64,000 nt of DNA from Fusibacter sp. A1. GTDB lineage: Bacteria; Bacillota; Clostridia; Peptostreptococcales; Acidaminobacteraceae. Of this stretch, positions 20,599 to 29,387 are shown piece after piece. Under the pieces are notes generated by a model. That model was not told where the DNA came from. It did no database searches and saw only the letters and a list, made by a program, of their open reading frames with translations. The first letter of the stretch is position 1, and each line of letters opens with the position of its first letter. The stretch lies in assembly GCF_004125825.1 (NCBI RefSeq), contig NZ_QQWI01000004.1, positions 1 through 64,000 on the forward strand, in the 5' to 3' direction. A program made the position numbers and the translations under genes.

Positions 20599-22005
20599 CT
20601 AGCTTTCTCTTGTCCAAGTTGCGCCTTCAGGCTTATCGATGATCGTGATTCCTTTTACCTTAAGCGAGTCCCTGATCTCATCCGCAAGCGCCCAGTTCTT
20701 CTCCAACTTTGCCTGAGCCCTCTTCAGCAGAAGTTCATCGACCCACTCGACATCCTCCCCTGATTCTTCCATCTTCATCGAAGTGAAAAGTCCCAGAGAC
20801 AGAACCGTGTCGTATCGCTTGATCAGTTCTATTTTTTCTCCGACCTCAAGTTCGGCTTTCAGTACATCGTATAGCACGGTGATGGCATTGGCCGTATTCA
20901 GGTCATCGCTCAAATGTTTGTTGAACTCTTCAAGTAAGGCATGCGCCTTATCCGATACAAGCGGCGTCGCAGCAGACTTATCACCTAGGGCGTTCACTCT
21001 TCTGACAAGCTTCTTATAGGCTGACTGAGCCATTTCAAGACTCTCAAAATTGAACACAAGCTGTTTTCTATAGTGGGAGTTTAACACGTAATACCTGTAA
21101 GCAAGCGGATCGAACCCTTTTCTTCTTAAGAGGTCGATCGTCAGGAACTCTCCTGAGGACTTACTCATCTTACCGCTTGTGTCGATCAGGAACTCACTAT
21201 GCCACCAGTATTTCGTCCATGGTTTCCCGGTGTAGCTTTCCGTCTGAGCGATTTCATTCGTATGGTGGACTGGAATATGGTCGATACCGCCACAGTGTAT
21301 GTCTAGGGATTCGCCAAGATTTTCAAGTGCGATCACAGAACACTCGATGTGCCAACCCGGATATCCGACCCCCCATGGAGATTCCCATTTCATCGCCTGA
21401 TTATCAAATTTTGATTTTGTGAACCACAGCACGAAATCCTGAGGATTCTTCTTGTGAAGGTCGATTTCGACATCGTCCCTATGGGCCACTTTCAAATCTT
21501 CGAGATTAAGTCTCGACAGCACAGTATAATCCGCCACCTTGGATATGTCAAAATAAACATTTCCGTTGGTGAAGTAAGTGTACCCCTTGCTTTCGAGCCC
21601 TTTGATAAAATGAATGTACTCTTCTATATAATCTGTAGCTTTCGCTATCGTGTTCGGCTTTTGAATGTTAAGCGCATCGCAATCGGTGAAAAATGCATCC
21701 GTATAATACTGGGCTACTTCCCAAACCGTCTTATTTTCACGCTCCGCACCTTTTAGCATCTTGTCTTCACCGTCATCCGCATCGGATTCGAGATGACCGA
21801 CATCGGTGATATTCATCACTCGATCCACATCATATCCTAAGAAACTTAGGGTTTTTTCAAGAATATCCTCATGAATATACGTTCTTAAATTTCCGATATG
21901 GGCGTAATTATAGACAGTGGGGCCACAGGTGTACATCGACACCTTATCCTTTTGATACGGTTCAAAGGCTTCAATGCTTCTTGATAATGAATTATAGAGT
22001 TTCAT
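20599..22005 (-). CDS. cysS: Cysteine--tRNA ligase
   Basis: Class I synthetase charging tRNA-Cys, 468 residues. The HIGH-type motif HIGN near residue 37, KMSKS (KMSKSSG) near 268, and zinc ligands including Cys28, Cys210-region (HIECS) and HCGG are present. ATG start behind GGAGG. A T-box leader with a TGC specifier precedes it, so expression should rise when tRNA-Cys is uncharged. Confidence 0.97.
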   Translation of the reverse strand: MKLYNSLSRSIEAFEPYQKDKVSMYTCGPTVYNYAHIGNLRTYIHEDILEKTLSFLGYDVDRVMNITDVGHLESDADDGEDKMLKGAERENKTVWEVAQYYTDAFFTDCDALNIQKPNTIAKATDYIEEYIHFIKGLESKGYTYFTNGNVYFDISKVADYTVLSRLNLEDLKVAHRDDVEIDLHKKNPQDFVLWFTKSKFDNQAMKWESPWGVGYPGWHIECSVIALENLGESLDIHCGGIDHIPVHHTNEIAQTESYTGKPWTKYWWHSEFLIDTSGKMSKSSGEFLTIDLLRRKGFDPLAYRYYVLNSHYRKQLVFNFESLEMAQSAYKKLVRRVNALGDKSAATPLVSDKAHALLEEFNKHLSDDLNTANAITVLYDVLKAELEVGEKIELIKRYDTVLSLGLFTSMKMEESGEDVEWVDELLLKRAQAKLEKNWALADEIRDSLKVKGITIIDKPEGATWTRES

Positions 22006-22096
22006 GGTTTACCTCCAATCAGTTCTTCTTTACCCTTTATTGTTGAAATTACGCGTTAAGTCTATCCGGCCCAACGCCTAATTGACATCGCGGTAC

Positions 22097-22310
22097 AAAA
22101 AATAAATCCCCGCCTTTTGTTACAAAGGCGAGGTTCATCGCGGTTCCACTTTGTTTTGAACTCAATTATCTATAACGGGATTTCCCGGCGCAGCCTACTT
22201 GATTCGGCAGCGCACTCACGAGGGCATTCACATGGACTATAATGAGCTTTCACACCAACCAAGCTCTCTCTTTGATTACAAATCCATCCTACTCTTCTCG
22301 ATCATCGTTT
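22097..22310 (-). promoter_or_regulatory. T-box leader, cysteine specifier (TGC)
   Basis: Minus-strand leader between gltX and cysS. The T-box AAAGTGGAACCGCG (22152-22139) precedes a terminator stem CCTCGCCTTT / AAAGGCGGGG with a T-rich tail (22134-22097). Stem I has AGAGAG and GGTTGGTGTGAAAGC, and the specifier segment reads GAATGCCCTC, with TGC as the Cys codon. Confidence 0.9.
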
Positions 22311-22329
22311 TATTTATGTCCACACGCTT

Positions 22330-23811
22330 TTAGACTAAATGCTCAAGCGTGTAGTTCAATCGTTCGATAATAGTCTTTTTACCTAGTATAACCAATAAAT
22401 CGTTCATGTCAACACCGTGCATCTGACCAGAAATCGCCGCACGTACAGGCATGAACAGCTGCTTGCCTTTGTAGCCGGTACCTTGTTGTACAGCCTTAAA
22501 GCATGGTTTTGTATTTTCAAAGGTGACAGCTTCCAGTTTTTCAACTTCTTCGATGAAGGCCTTGACGACAATCGGCACGTGCTCTTCTTTAAGCAGCGCG
22601 CTCACTTCGTCGTCTTCAGGTGTCACCGTATTGCCGATGAACTGTTTTGCCATTTCCGGGAAATCAGCCAGGGTCTCCACTCGTTCCTGTAGTGATTTGA
22701 CAGCCAAGGTCAACCACTGCCTATGGGATTCAACCGCATCCATCGTTACTGTACCCGCTTCGACAAAGAAAGGTACCGCAAGGTCCACAAGCGCATCCAA
22801 CTCATATTTTCTAATGTATTGGCCGTTCATCCATTTCAGTTTGTCTTTATCAAACACAGCACCCGATTTTGAAAGACGATCAATAGAAAACTTCTCAACG
22901 ATCTCATCAAGGCTCATGATTTCTTCAGAATCCTCCGGGCTCCAGCCCAAAAGCGCTACAAAGTTGATCAGTGCTTCCTTCAAATAGCCTTTTCTTAAGA
23001 AATCTTCAACAGCCGCATCGTCGTGACGCTTGGATAGCTTTTTCTTTTCACTGTTGAGAATCAGCGGCAAGTGAACATATTCAGGTTGTTTCCAACCGAA
23101 CGCCTCATAGAGGAAGACATGCTTAGGTGTTGACGATACCCATTCCTCGCCTCTGATGATATGTGTGATTTCCATCAGGTGATCATCTACAACCACGGCG
23201 AAATGATAGGTCGGGAAGCCATCTTGCTTCAATAAGACCTGATCATCAAGATCGTTCGTATTGAATGTGACTTCACCACGAACATGATCTTTGAAGGTGA
23301 TGTTTCTATCCTTTGGCAACTTCAGTCTGACGACATAAGACTCGCCGTTAGCGATTCTTTTTTCTGCTTCTTCTCTATCGATATCGCGACAAAGTCCGTC
23401 ATATTTCGGTGTTTGACCGCTACTTCTTTGCTCTTCCCTAACGCTATCAAGGCGTTCTTTAGAACAGAAGCAATAATATGCATGACCGGACTCGAGCAAC
23501 TCCTCAATATAGGGTTTGTAAATATCAAGCCTATCCGATTGAATGTAAGGACCGTAGTCGCCTACTTCATAAAGTTTACCTTCTTCATTGAAGAAAGGAC
23601 CTTCATCATGGACTACGCCTAATTCTGACATAACCGATACCAGATTGTCGATCGCATCGTCAACCAGTCTGTTTTGATCTGTATCTTCTACACGGATGAC
23701 ATATTTTCCACCCATTTTTTTTGCAAGTAAGTAATCATAAAGAGCAGTTCTTAAACTACCGATATGTACATATCCTGTCGGGCTTGGTGCAAAACGCACT
23801 CTAACGCTCAT
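22330..23811 (-). CDS. gltX: Glutamate--tRNA ligase
   Basis: Class I synthetase, 493 residues. The HIGH-type motif is HIGS near residue 17 and the KMSKS-type loop is KLSKRH near 250. It is probably the only GltX and may also charge tRNA-Gln if GatCAB is present (family knowledge, not shown here). ATG start behind GGAGGAAG. The gene has its own promoter and a leader with two strong palindromes but no T-box. Confidence 0.96.
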   Translation of the reverse strand: MSVRVRFAPSPTGYVHIGSLRTALYDYLLAKKMGGKYVIRVEDTDQNRLVDDAIDNLVSVMSELGVVHDEGPFFNEEGKLYEVGDYGPYIQSDRLDIYKPYIEELLESGHAYYCFCSKERLDSVREEQRSSGQTPKYDGLCRDIDREEAEKRIANGESYVVRLKLPKDRNITFKDHVRGEVTFNTNDLDDQVLLKQDGFPTYHFAVVVDDHLMEITHIIRGEEWVSSTPKHVFLYEAFGWKQPEYVHLPLILNSEKKKLSKRHDDAAVEDFLRKGYLKEALINFVALLGWSPEDSEEIMSLDEIVEKFSIDRLSKSGAVFDKDKLKWMNGQYIRKYELDALVDLAVPFFVEAGTVTMDAVESHRQWLTLAVKSLQERVETLADFPEMAKQFIGNTVTPEDDEVSALLKEEHVPIVVKAFIEEVEKLEAVTFENTKPCFKAVQQGTGYKGKQLFMPVRAAISGQMHGVDMNDLLVILGKKTIIERLNYTLEHLV

Positions 23812-23834
23812 ACTCTTCCTCCTAAACGACTAAA

Positions 23835-23856
23835 AAGTAAACAGTACTGTTTACTT
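23835..23856 (-). other. Perfect 22-base palindrome in gltX leader
   Basis: Each 11-base half is AAGTAAACAGT or its complement, with no loop bases. It starts 24 bases upstream of the gltX start and lies downstream of the predicted promoter. It could be a protein operator or an RNA hairpin near the ribosome site. Confidence 0.6.
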
Positions 23857-23870
23857 CAATCAGTCAACCA

Positions 23871-23893
23871 GAAGTAGGCCAGTTGCCTACTTC
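23871..23893 (-). other. Second hairpin in gltX leader
   Basis: Stem GAAGTAGGC / GCCTACTTC, 9 bp, 5-base loop. No T-run follows in the minus-strand transcript. It pairs with the 22-base palindrome nearby to make a structured leader. Confidence 0.55.
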
Positions 23894-23920
23894 ATCAGTT
23901 TTTCTAAAATGTCATTTGTT

Positions 23921-23949
23921 ATTATAACCGAAATTCGCCTTGCAAGCAA
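23921..23949 (-). promoter_or_regulatory. Predicted gltX promoter
   Basis: Minus-strand -35 TTGCTT (23949-23944), 17-base spacer, -10 TATAAT (23926-23921). Confidence 0.65.
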
Positions 23950-24012
23950 GTTTGTGTCGATCGGTCGTCGAGTTTTCACCGAGTACGCATGCGGGCACGA
24001 AGGTGCACACCG

Positions 24013-24282
24013 TCAATAAACCACTCTGAAATCGTCAAATCCGTCTTCATGAACCTCTTCGATACTCAGGCAGTCGATATGTGAAAATCCGTTCCCTTCT
24101 TCAACGCTTGTCAAAAAATCATCCAGCTGTTCCTGAGAGCCATTTGCCATCAATGTCACAGAACCGTCTGTCTCATTTTTGACATACCCTTTTATATGAT
24201 AAACGACTGCTTTCTTCATTACAAAATATCTAAACCCTACACCTTGAACCCGTCCATATATGTTCACTAAGATTGTCTTCAT
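24013..24282 (-). CDS. acyP: Acylphosphatase
   Basis: 89 residues from ATG 24282 (the GTG nine bases earlier abuts the AAGGTGA ribosome site). It hydrolyses acyl-phosphates. The catalytic Arg lies in GRVQGVGFRYF and the Asn in VKNETDGSV, both intact. Ends in RVVY as in the family. Stands alone between gltX and a small Cys-rich protein gene. Confidence 0.93.
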   Translation of the reverse strand: MKTILVNIYGRVQGVGFRYFVMKKAVVYHIKGYVKNETDGSVTLMANGSQEQLDDFLTSVEEGNGFSHIDCLSIEEVHEDGFDDFRVVY

Positions 24283-24372
24283 CCCAATCACTCACCTTTT
24301 GCATAAACTAGAGTTGTTCACATGTCATTTATACACAAAAGCGCTTGTAATCAAGCATTTATTTCGTTAATG

Positions 24373-24633
24373 TCATCTTTTTTTACCTAGTTCCATGACC
24401 TTGTCCATTTTGCCCATCACATGGTCATAAGCACCGTCCGTATGAGGCACCGTGCAGTTCATGCAGTTCTTGATGCCTGATTCCGTATAGGAGAAATTAC
24501 CTCCGCACTCGTCTTTAAGCGCGTAAAGCGGACAGTAGCAGAAAAGACAGTTGAATTCCTCTTTATCAATGGATTCATGGCACGGGAAATACTCACACGC
24601 TTCATTTGTAAACTTCTTATAATGTTCGGACAT
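24373..24633 (-). CDS. Cysteine-rich small domain protein
   Basis: 86 residues with nine Cys arranged as CEYFPCH, CLFCYCPLY, CGG and CMNC, fitting the cysteine-rich small domain family (probably metal binding). The role is unknown; relatives sometimes occur near cobalamin genes, but none is seen here. The ATG at 24633 follows the 57-aa membrane protein gene by two bases, so the pair is likely co-translated. The ribosome site AAGGAGG lies inside the upstream gene. Confidence 0.82.
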   Translation of the reverse strand: MSEHYKKFTNEACEYFPCHESIDKEEFNCLFCYCPLYALKDECGGNFSYTESGIKNCMNCTVPHTDGAYDHVMGKMDKVMELGKKR

Positions 24634-24635
24634 CC

Positions 24636-24809
24636 TTAAGCTTTTCCTCCTTGTCGTTTCATCGCATAGCCTACACCCACCATGACAAGCCCCAAAATGG
24701 AACCTGTTATCTTGAGCGGTTCAGGCAACGCGTCAAGTAGCGATCCTAGACCGACCGCGAGACAGAGAATTACGCCTAGGTTGAAAACCGCATTTTGTAG
24801 TTTTTTCAT
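24636..24809 (-). CDS. 57-residue membrane protein
   Basis: Small gene: ATG behind GAAGGAGACC. The predicted protein has two hydrophobic segments (residues about 8-25 and 33-50) and a basic end (KRQGGKA), so a two-helix hairpin in the membrane with a short turn containing LPEP. I do not recognise the family. It is directly upstream of the Cys-rich gene and probably in the same operon. Confidence 0.75.
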   Translation of the reverse strand: MKKLQNAVFNLGVILCLAVGLGSLLDALPEPLKITGSILGLVMVGVGYAMKRQGGKA

Positions 24810-24889
24810 TACTGGTCTCCTTCGTCATATTTTTAATCCGTTACTGTTATTCTAGAGTAAATGGGTGGGATTTGGAAGAGAAATAAAAT

Positions 24890-24913
24890 AAGGATGCCAT
24901 AGGGGGCATCCTT
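24890..24913 (-). terminator. Terminator downstream of the PilZ gene and repeat array
   Basis: Stem AAGGATGCC / GGCATCCTT followed on the minus strand by ATTTTATTT. It ends a transcript that would cross the tandem array from the PilZ gene. Confidence 0.7.
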
Positions 24914-24929
24914 GAGTGTTGTAGAGTTT

Positions 24930-25305
24930 TTCAAGTGCTTCGCACTTCTCCTCTTCGTCGAACACACTACGTTCGAACCTTTATGGTCAGAATACGACCA
25001 TTGGAGCCGGAGGGGCGGCGTGAACAGAATACGTTCTTCAAGTGCTTCGCACTTCTCCTCTTCGTCGAACAAAAGACGTTCGAACCTTTATGGTCAGAAT
25101 ACGACCATTGGAGCCGGAGGGGCGGCGTGAACAGAATACGTTCTTCAAGTGCTTCGCACTTCTCCTCTTCGTCGAACAAAAGACGTTCGACTGGCCGGAG
25201 GGGCGGCGTGAACAGAATACGTTCTTCAAGTGCTTCGCACTTCTCCTCTTCGTCGAACAAAAGACGTTCGACTGGCCGGAGGGGCGGCGTGAACAGAATA
25301 CGTTC
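24930..25305. repeat. Tandem array of four hairpin-bearing units
   Basis: Four direct units begin at 24930, 25037, 25144 and 25225 with lengths 107, 107, 81 and 81. The short form replaces the ACCTTTATGGTC...GGAG part with CTGG. Each unit holds small palindromes (AAGTGC/GCACTT; CGAAC/GTTCG; GAAC/GTTC; the long form also ATGGTC/GACCAT). Frames stay open by chance in 81-base units, but 107 is not a multiple of 3, so coding is unlikely. The array ends five bases from the PilZ stop. Confidence 0.88.
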
Positions 25306-25309
25306 ACTT

Positions 25310-25672
25310 TTAATTATGATATCTCCTATCCGCAAATTCTGCCAGGTAGGCTTTTACTCTTTCTATGAGTTCCAGGTCTACGGCTTCGAAGATTAGGCCG
25401 GATCGGTATTTGTCTTCTGAACGTTTGGTCCATTCCACTCTTGCCGTGACGTTGTACCTTACCCCGTCGAAGTTGATGTCGAAGTTGATCAGTGCGCCTA
25501 CTGGTAATGGTTCATTGGTGAGCACACCCATACCTTGAAAACTTAAGTCCAACATTTCAAAATTCACAAACTTCTCAATCATTACATTGTTTTTAACCAC
25601 CGTGTAACGAGTGGAGTAATGATCTGTTTGAGTCAATCTTGGCGCTCTTCTTAGTTCATTTTGATGTTTCAT
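25310..25672 (-). CDS. PilZ-domain cyclic-di-GMP receptor
   Basis: 120 residues, essentially one PilZ domain. The c-di-GMP motifs RRAPR (RxxxR, near residue 9) and DLSFQGMG (D/NxSxxG, near 43) are present, so ligand binding is likely. Start taken as ATG 25672, behind GGGGTGA, rather than the TTG just before it. No effector domain is fused; its partner is unknown. The window also encodes a GGDEF/HD-GYP enzyme at 48845-51133. Confidence 0.88.
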   Translation of the reverse strand: MKHQNELRRAPRLTQTDHYSTRYTVVKNNVMIEKFVNFEMLDLSFQGMGVLTNEPLPVGALINFDINFDGVRYNVTARVEWTKRSEDKYRSGLIFEAVDLELIERVKAYLAEFADRRYHN

Positions 25673-25709
25673 CAAATCACCCCTTTTTTTAGTAGGCTTT
25701 CATAGGGTA

Positions 25710-26027
25710 TCAGCCACAAGAGCCCGCGCAGGATGAGCAACCGGATCCACTATCGTAATTTACCGGCATCACCACAAAGCCGCCATCTTGAAACTCTACC
25801 TTGAAATCGCCGAACTGATCATAGATCGCTTCATTTAAAACGAACTGCAATCCTTCTTCCTCATAGATCTTGTCATCTTCTTTAGCAGGATCTATCACAA
25901 GGCCGAACTTAGGTCCTGAACAAGCATAACCTGCGACAAAGATTCGAATCGATTTTGGTCTGTTTTCCTTTTTTTCAATTACAGCTACAAGCTGTTTGAT
26001 GCTTTCCGTGTTAGTCTGTATAGTCAT
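25710..26027 (-). CDS. HesB/IscA-like iron-sulfur family protein with Cys-rich tail
   Basis: 105 residues of the HesB/A-type carrier fold. The core segment FVAGYACSGPKFGLVIDP resembles the HesB-like selenoprotein group, with Cys where some relatives have Sec (family knowledge). The C-terminal tail SGCSSCAGSCG has three Cys, more than the CxC of classic IscA. A cluster-carrier or thiol redox role is inferred. ATG start behind AAGAGGTGG. It lies alone between PilZ and the MocR gene. Confidence 0.82.
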   Translation of the reverse strand: MTIQTNTESIKQLVAVIEKKENRPKSIRIFVAGYACSGPKFGLVIDPAKEDDKIYEEEGLQFVLNEAIYDQFGDFKVEFQDGGFVVMPVNYDSGSGCSSCAGSCG

Positions 26028-26170
26028 TGATCCACCTCTTATATACTATTATCGGTGCGATAAGTACACCTCATTAACGCATATCGCACATTACCTTTAT
26101 CTATACTATACCCAAATTTCCTTGATAATCAATATCATTTTTGAATCTTTACAAAAATAGTAGGAATTAA

Positions 26171-27538
26171 TCAGATATAATCGGAAACACGTCTGATGTC
26201 ATATCCCTTGTCAAGCGCTTTTGAAATGGCAGCAAGCACAATCGGCAGATATTCCTTGATTTGCTCCGTGTTCACGCGGATCCAAGTCAGCCTTATCAGA
26301 TTGTTCTGCTGATAATAAGGATGAAAACCATACCTTGTGTCGCTCATCATGATTCCTTGGGCCTCAAGCTGTCTAAGAAGCTGATCGAAATGAATGGCAT
26401 GGCTGAGTGTCAGACTCCCTAAGATGGAACCCTCACAGTGTGTGAGCGTCATTCTCGGATCATTGTGGGCATGGACGAGTTCGCGCACAAGTTGACCACG
26501 TTCTGTGTAGGCTTTTTTCGCTTTTGTGATGTGTTCAAGAAACATCCCCGACCGCAGATACACTTCGAGCGCACCCTGGCTGAGCGCATTTGTACTGATG
26601 TCGCTCCACTGCTTATAGACCTTGAAGGCCTCCTTGATCCTTTTAGGAAGCACCACGGCGCCGATTCTAAGACCTGGCATGAAGACTTTTGAGAACGTCT
26701 TGACATAGATGACCCTCCCCTCCGTATCAAAATGCTTGATAGGGGGAGTTTTCACACAGTTGTCGAGATCCACAAGATAATCGTCTTCGATCAGGTAGAC
26801 ATTGTACCTGCAGGCCAGTTCGTAAAGTTTTTCTCTGGCAGCCACATCCATGGTGTGTCCTGTAGGGTTGTGGTATCTCGGCATCACATAAAAGCATTTG
26901 ACATCTTTTGTTCTGAAGATCTTTTCCACGCGTTCGAGGTCGAGTCCGTTCATCCCCCGTTCGACGAAGATAACCTCCTGCCTATTGTTTTCAGCCGCTC
27001 TCAAAGCTCCCGGATAAGTCGGTTGCTCAAGTAGGATCACCTTGCCCCCGTTGGGGTAGGTCATTTTGAAAAGGATGTCTATCGCTTGCTGCGATCCCGA
27101 GGTGATCGCTACTTCCTCCTCAGTGACAAAGACCTGATTGTCGACAAGCTGATGAGCGATGATTTTTCTTAATGGATCGATTCCAAGTGCGTTCGCATAC
27201 TGAAACACCATGTCTTCATAGGTATTCATCGCAGCGCTTACACACTGTTTGAAGTCCTTGAAGGGCAAGAGCTCATCTGTCGGATTGGGCGATCTGAAGT
27301 CGATCACCTGTCGTTTGTAGGTCACAAGCGGCTCATCGATCACAAAATACCCCTTTCGAGGCTGATTGTAAACCACATGCTCCGAAATCAACGACTCATA
27401 GGCTTTCAGAACAGTCGCCGGACTTGCACCGAAGACCTTTGCCCCTTCTCTGATAGAAAGAAGCTTATCTCCCTTTTTAAGCTTTCCAGCAGCAATCTCA
27501 CTCATGATCGTCGCTTGAATCTGTCTAAATTTTTCCAT
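26171..27538 (-). CDS. MocR-type regulator (GntR HTH + aminotransferase domain)
   Basis: 455 residues. N-terminal winged helix of the GntR type (LLSIREGAKVFGASPATVLKAYESL, residues about 25-50), a linker, then a fold-type I PLP aminotransferase-like domain with the PLP lysine in YVKTFSKVFMPGLRIG. Such proteins usually respond to an amino-metabolite or PLP. It is divergent from the GNAT gene at 27652 across a 113-base spacer, a likely target (inference). Confidence 0.92.
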   Translation of the reverse strand: MEKFRQIQATIMSEIAAGKLKKGDKLLSIREGAKVFGASPATVLKAYESLISEHVVYNQPRKGYFVIDEPLVTYKRQVIDFRSPNPTDELLPFKDFKQCVSAAMNTYEDMVFQYANALGIDPLRKIIAHQLVDNQVFVTEEEVAITSGSQQAIDILFKMTYPNGGKVILLEQPTYPGALRAAENNRQEVIFVERGMNGLDLERVEKIFRTKDVKCFYVMPRYHNPTGHTMDVAAREKLYELACRYNVYLIEDDYLVDLDNCVKTPPIKHFDTEGRVIYVKTFSKVFMPGLRIGAVVLPKRIKEAFKVYKQWSDISTNALSQGALEVYLRSGMFLEHITKAKKAYTERGQLVRELVHAHNDPRMTLTHCEGSILGSLTLSHAIHFDQLLRQLEAQGIMMSDTRYGFHPYYQQNNLIRLTWIRVNTEQIKEYLPIVLAAISKALDKGYDIRRVSDYI

Positions 27539-27651
27539 CGCTTCACCCTCTGTACTAGCACACCGCTTAAATTTTATTATCTGTATTATAACACGTTCTT
27601 CTATACTGTAACTATAGCAATAACAGGAACTGGTTTTGTGGAGGATTAGCG

Positions 27652-28083
27652 ATGTTACAAGTTAGAACAGGCAGTGAGAATATCGATAAGGACTTAGCGG
27701 TAAAATGGTTGAAAGAGACCTACTGGGCAAACGACAGGAAAACTTCGGATATCATTAAGAGCATGGAAGAAGCCTTTTGCCTCAGTCTATATGAGAACGG
27801 CAGAATGGTCGGATTTTTGCGCCTGATCACCGACTATGTCTTCTACGGTTATCTTTGCGATGTGATCATCGATCCTGAAAGACGAGGAGAAGGCATCGGA
27901 AAACTGCTGATCTCCTCACTGCTTGAACAAACCTTCATCCATGACCTATTCAGAATCAAGCTCAAAACAGAAGATGCCCAGGGATTTTATGAACCCTTTG
28001 GATTCAAGCGCATCACCGATGAGCATAAGTATATGGAATGGAAGAATCCCAACTTCAACAAAGAGATGATGATGTCGATCTGA
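27652..28083 (+). CDS. GNAT family N-acetyltransferase
   Basis: 143 residues, single GNAT domain; the acetyl-CoA loop is in DPERRGEGIGKLLI (near residue 80). Substrate unknown. ATG start behind GGAGG. Divergent from the MocR regulator and convergent with the MacB-type permease across a shared terminator; possible MocR target. Confidence 0.88.
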   Translation: MLQVRTGSENIDKDLAVKWLKETYWANDRKTSDIIKSMEEAFCLSLYENGRMVGFLRLITDYVFYGYLCDVIIDPERRGEGIGKLLISSLLEQTFIHDLFRIKLKTEDAQGFYEPFGFKRITDEHKYMEWKNPNFNKEMMMSI

Positions 28084-28097
28084 TGAACCGCGACATG

Positions 28098-28140
28098 AAA
28101 ACAACCGCCAAACTTTCTTACGGATTGGCGGTTGTTTTTT
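28098..28140. terminator. Bidirectional terminator
   Basis: Stem AACCGCCAA / TTGGCGGTT with A-run before and T-run after, between the convergent GNAT and ABC permease genes. Confidence 0.9.
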
Positions 28141-28155
28141 ATTGACGACTTCTCT

Positions 28156-29379
28156 CTATTCATACCTGAGGGCATCGATCGGATTGAGTTTCGCAGCCTT
28201 ACTAGCCGGGAAAATACCGAAGATCACACCTACACCAGCAGAAAACGCCCAAGCGACCAGAATGGACGTCAAGCTCGCGTTCGCACCTGGTAAAAACGGA
28301 ACGACCGCTGCGATCAGCTTTGATAGGCCGATCCCGATCAGGGTCCCTATCATTCCTCCGATACTCGAAATGATGACGGCTTCAATCAAGAACTGATACA
28401 TGATTTCCTTGTATTTGGCACCAAGTGCTTTTCTAATTCCGATTTCCCTGGTTCTTTCCGTAACAGAAACAAGCATGATGTTCATTACACCGATTCCGCC
28501 AACGAGTAAGGAAACCGCAGCAATCGCACTGATCACAGCCGTTACCCCCGTTAAGACGCCAGTGATCATCGACATCTCATTTTCCATATTATAGGCACGA
28601 TATTTGTCGGATCCCACGCTGTTGTGTCTGCGTTCTAAAAAATCGATTACTTTCTCAAGCATCTTATCGGTGTCTCCAGAAAGCTTCGCGGCACCTTCAA
28701 TCGACCAGATATAATCGCCGTAACCTAAAATCTTTTGAGCTGTGTATAAAGGGATATAAGTTTCTGACATTTCATTGCCCATACCCATAAAACCGGTTTG
28801 AGGTTTAGCGATACCGACGATGCTGAACTGATTCGACAGACCATAGATGTCGATCTCCATCGTTTCACCGAGTACATCTGTCGTGCCAAACACCTTCATC
28901 GCAAGTGCGTCGTCAATCACGATCACCATACGATCGCTCGCGATGTCATCCTCGTTGATGAATCTTCCTTTGATTATTTCCACGGCCTGAAGTTCCCTAA
29001 AGTTCTCACCTGCGCCGTTGATGTTCACGCTTGCGGTTTTTTTCTTTCCACTTGCCACTTCAACCGATCCATTACCAGAAAACATAGGTTGGATTGTTGC
29101 GAACTCTTCACTGAAGACCCTTTGGATGGCCTCTGCATCGTCCGTTGTCATATAATCTCTTGAATCCACTGACTCTTCCCAGTTATGCGTGATCATCACA
29201 CGATTGATGCCAAGTTTGGCAAACTCCTCGTTCATCGCCTCTTCCATACCGTTACCGAGGGATACGATCGTTATGACAGAGGAGATCCCGATGATGATGC
29301 CAAGCATCGTCAGAAGCGATCTCATTTTATTGACCCAGATCGCACTTAGGGCTATTTTTATGCTTTCAAGAATATTCAT
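28156..29379 (-). CDS. MacB-type ABC transporter permease
   Basis: 407 residues: one N-terminal membrane helix after the ILESIKIALSAIWVNKMRSLLTMLG start, a large extracytoplasmic domain (about 45-270), and three C-terminal helices with the FtsX fold (MNIMLVSVTERTREIGIRKALGA). With the ATPase and MacA-like adaptor upstream it forms a three-gene export system. Substrate (peptide, antibiotic or lipid) cannot be told from sequence. Confidence 0.92.
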   Translation of the reverse strand: MNILESIKIALSAIWVNKMRSLLTMLGIIIGISSVITIVSLGNGMEEAMNEEFAKLGINRVMITHNWEESVDSRDYMTTDDAEAIQRVFSEEFATIQPMFSGNGSVEVASGKKKTASVNINGAGENFRELQAVEIIKGRFINEDDIASDRMVIVIDDALAMKVFGTTDVLGETMEIDIYGLSNQFSIVGIAKPQTGFMGMGNEMSETYIPLYTAQKILGYGDYIWSIEGAAKLSGDTDKMLEKVIDFLERRHNSVGSDKYRAYNMENEMSMITGVLTGVTAVISAIAAVSLLVGGIGVMNIMLVSVTERTREIGIRKALGAKYKEIMYQFLIEAVIISSIGGMIGTLIGIGLSKLIAAVVPFLPGANASLTSILVAWAFSAGVGVIFGIFPASKAAKLNPIDALRYE

Positions 29380-29387
29380 AAGCCCTC

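Noticed and set aside
24930..25305. CRISPR array
   Set aside because: Repeats are contiguous with no unique spacers of even length, and no cas genes are nearby.
24912..25396. Several overlapping open frames through the tandem array, on both strands
   Set aside because: They arise from repeat periodicity, have no ribosome sites, and the 107-base units shift the frame.
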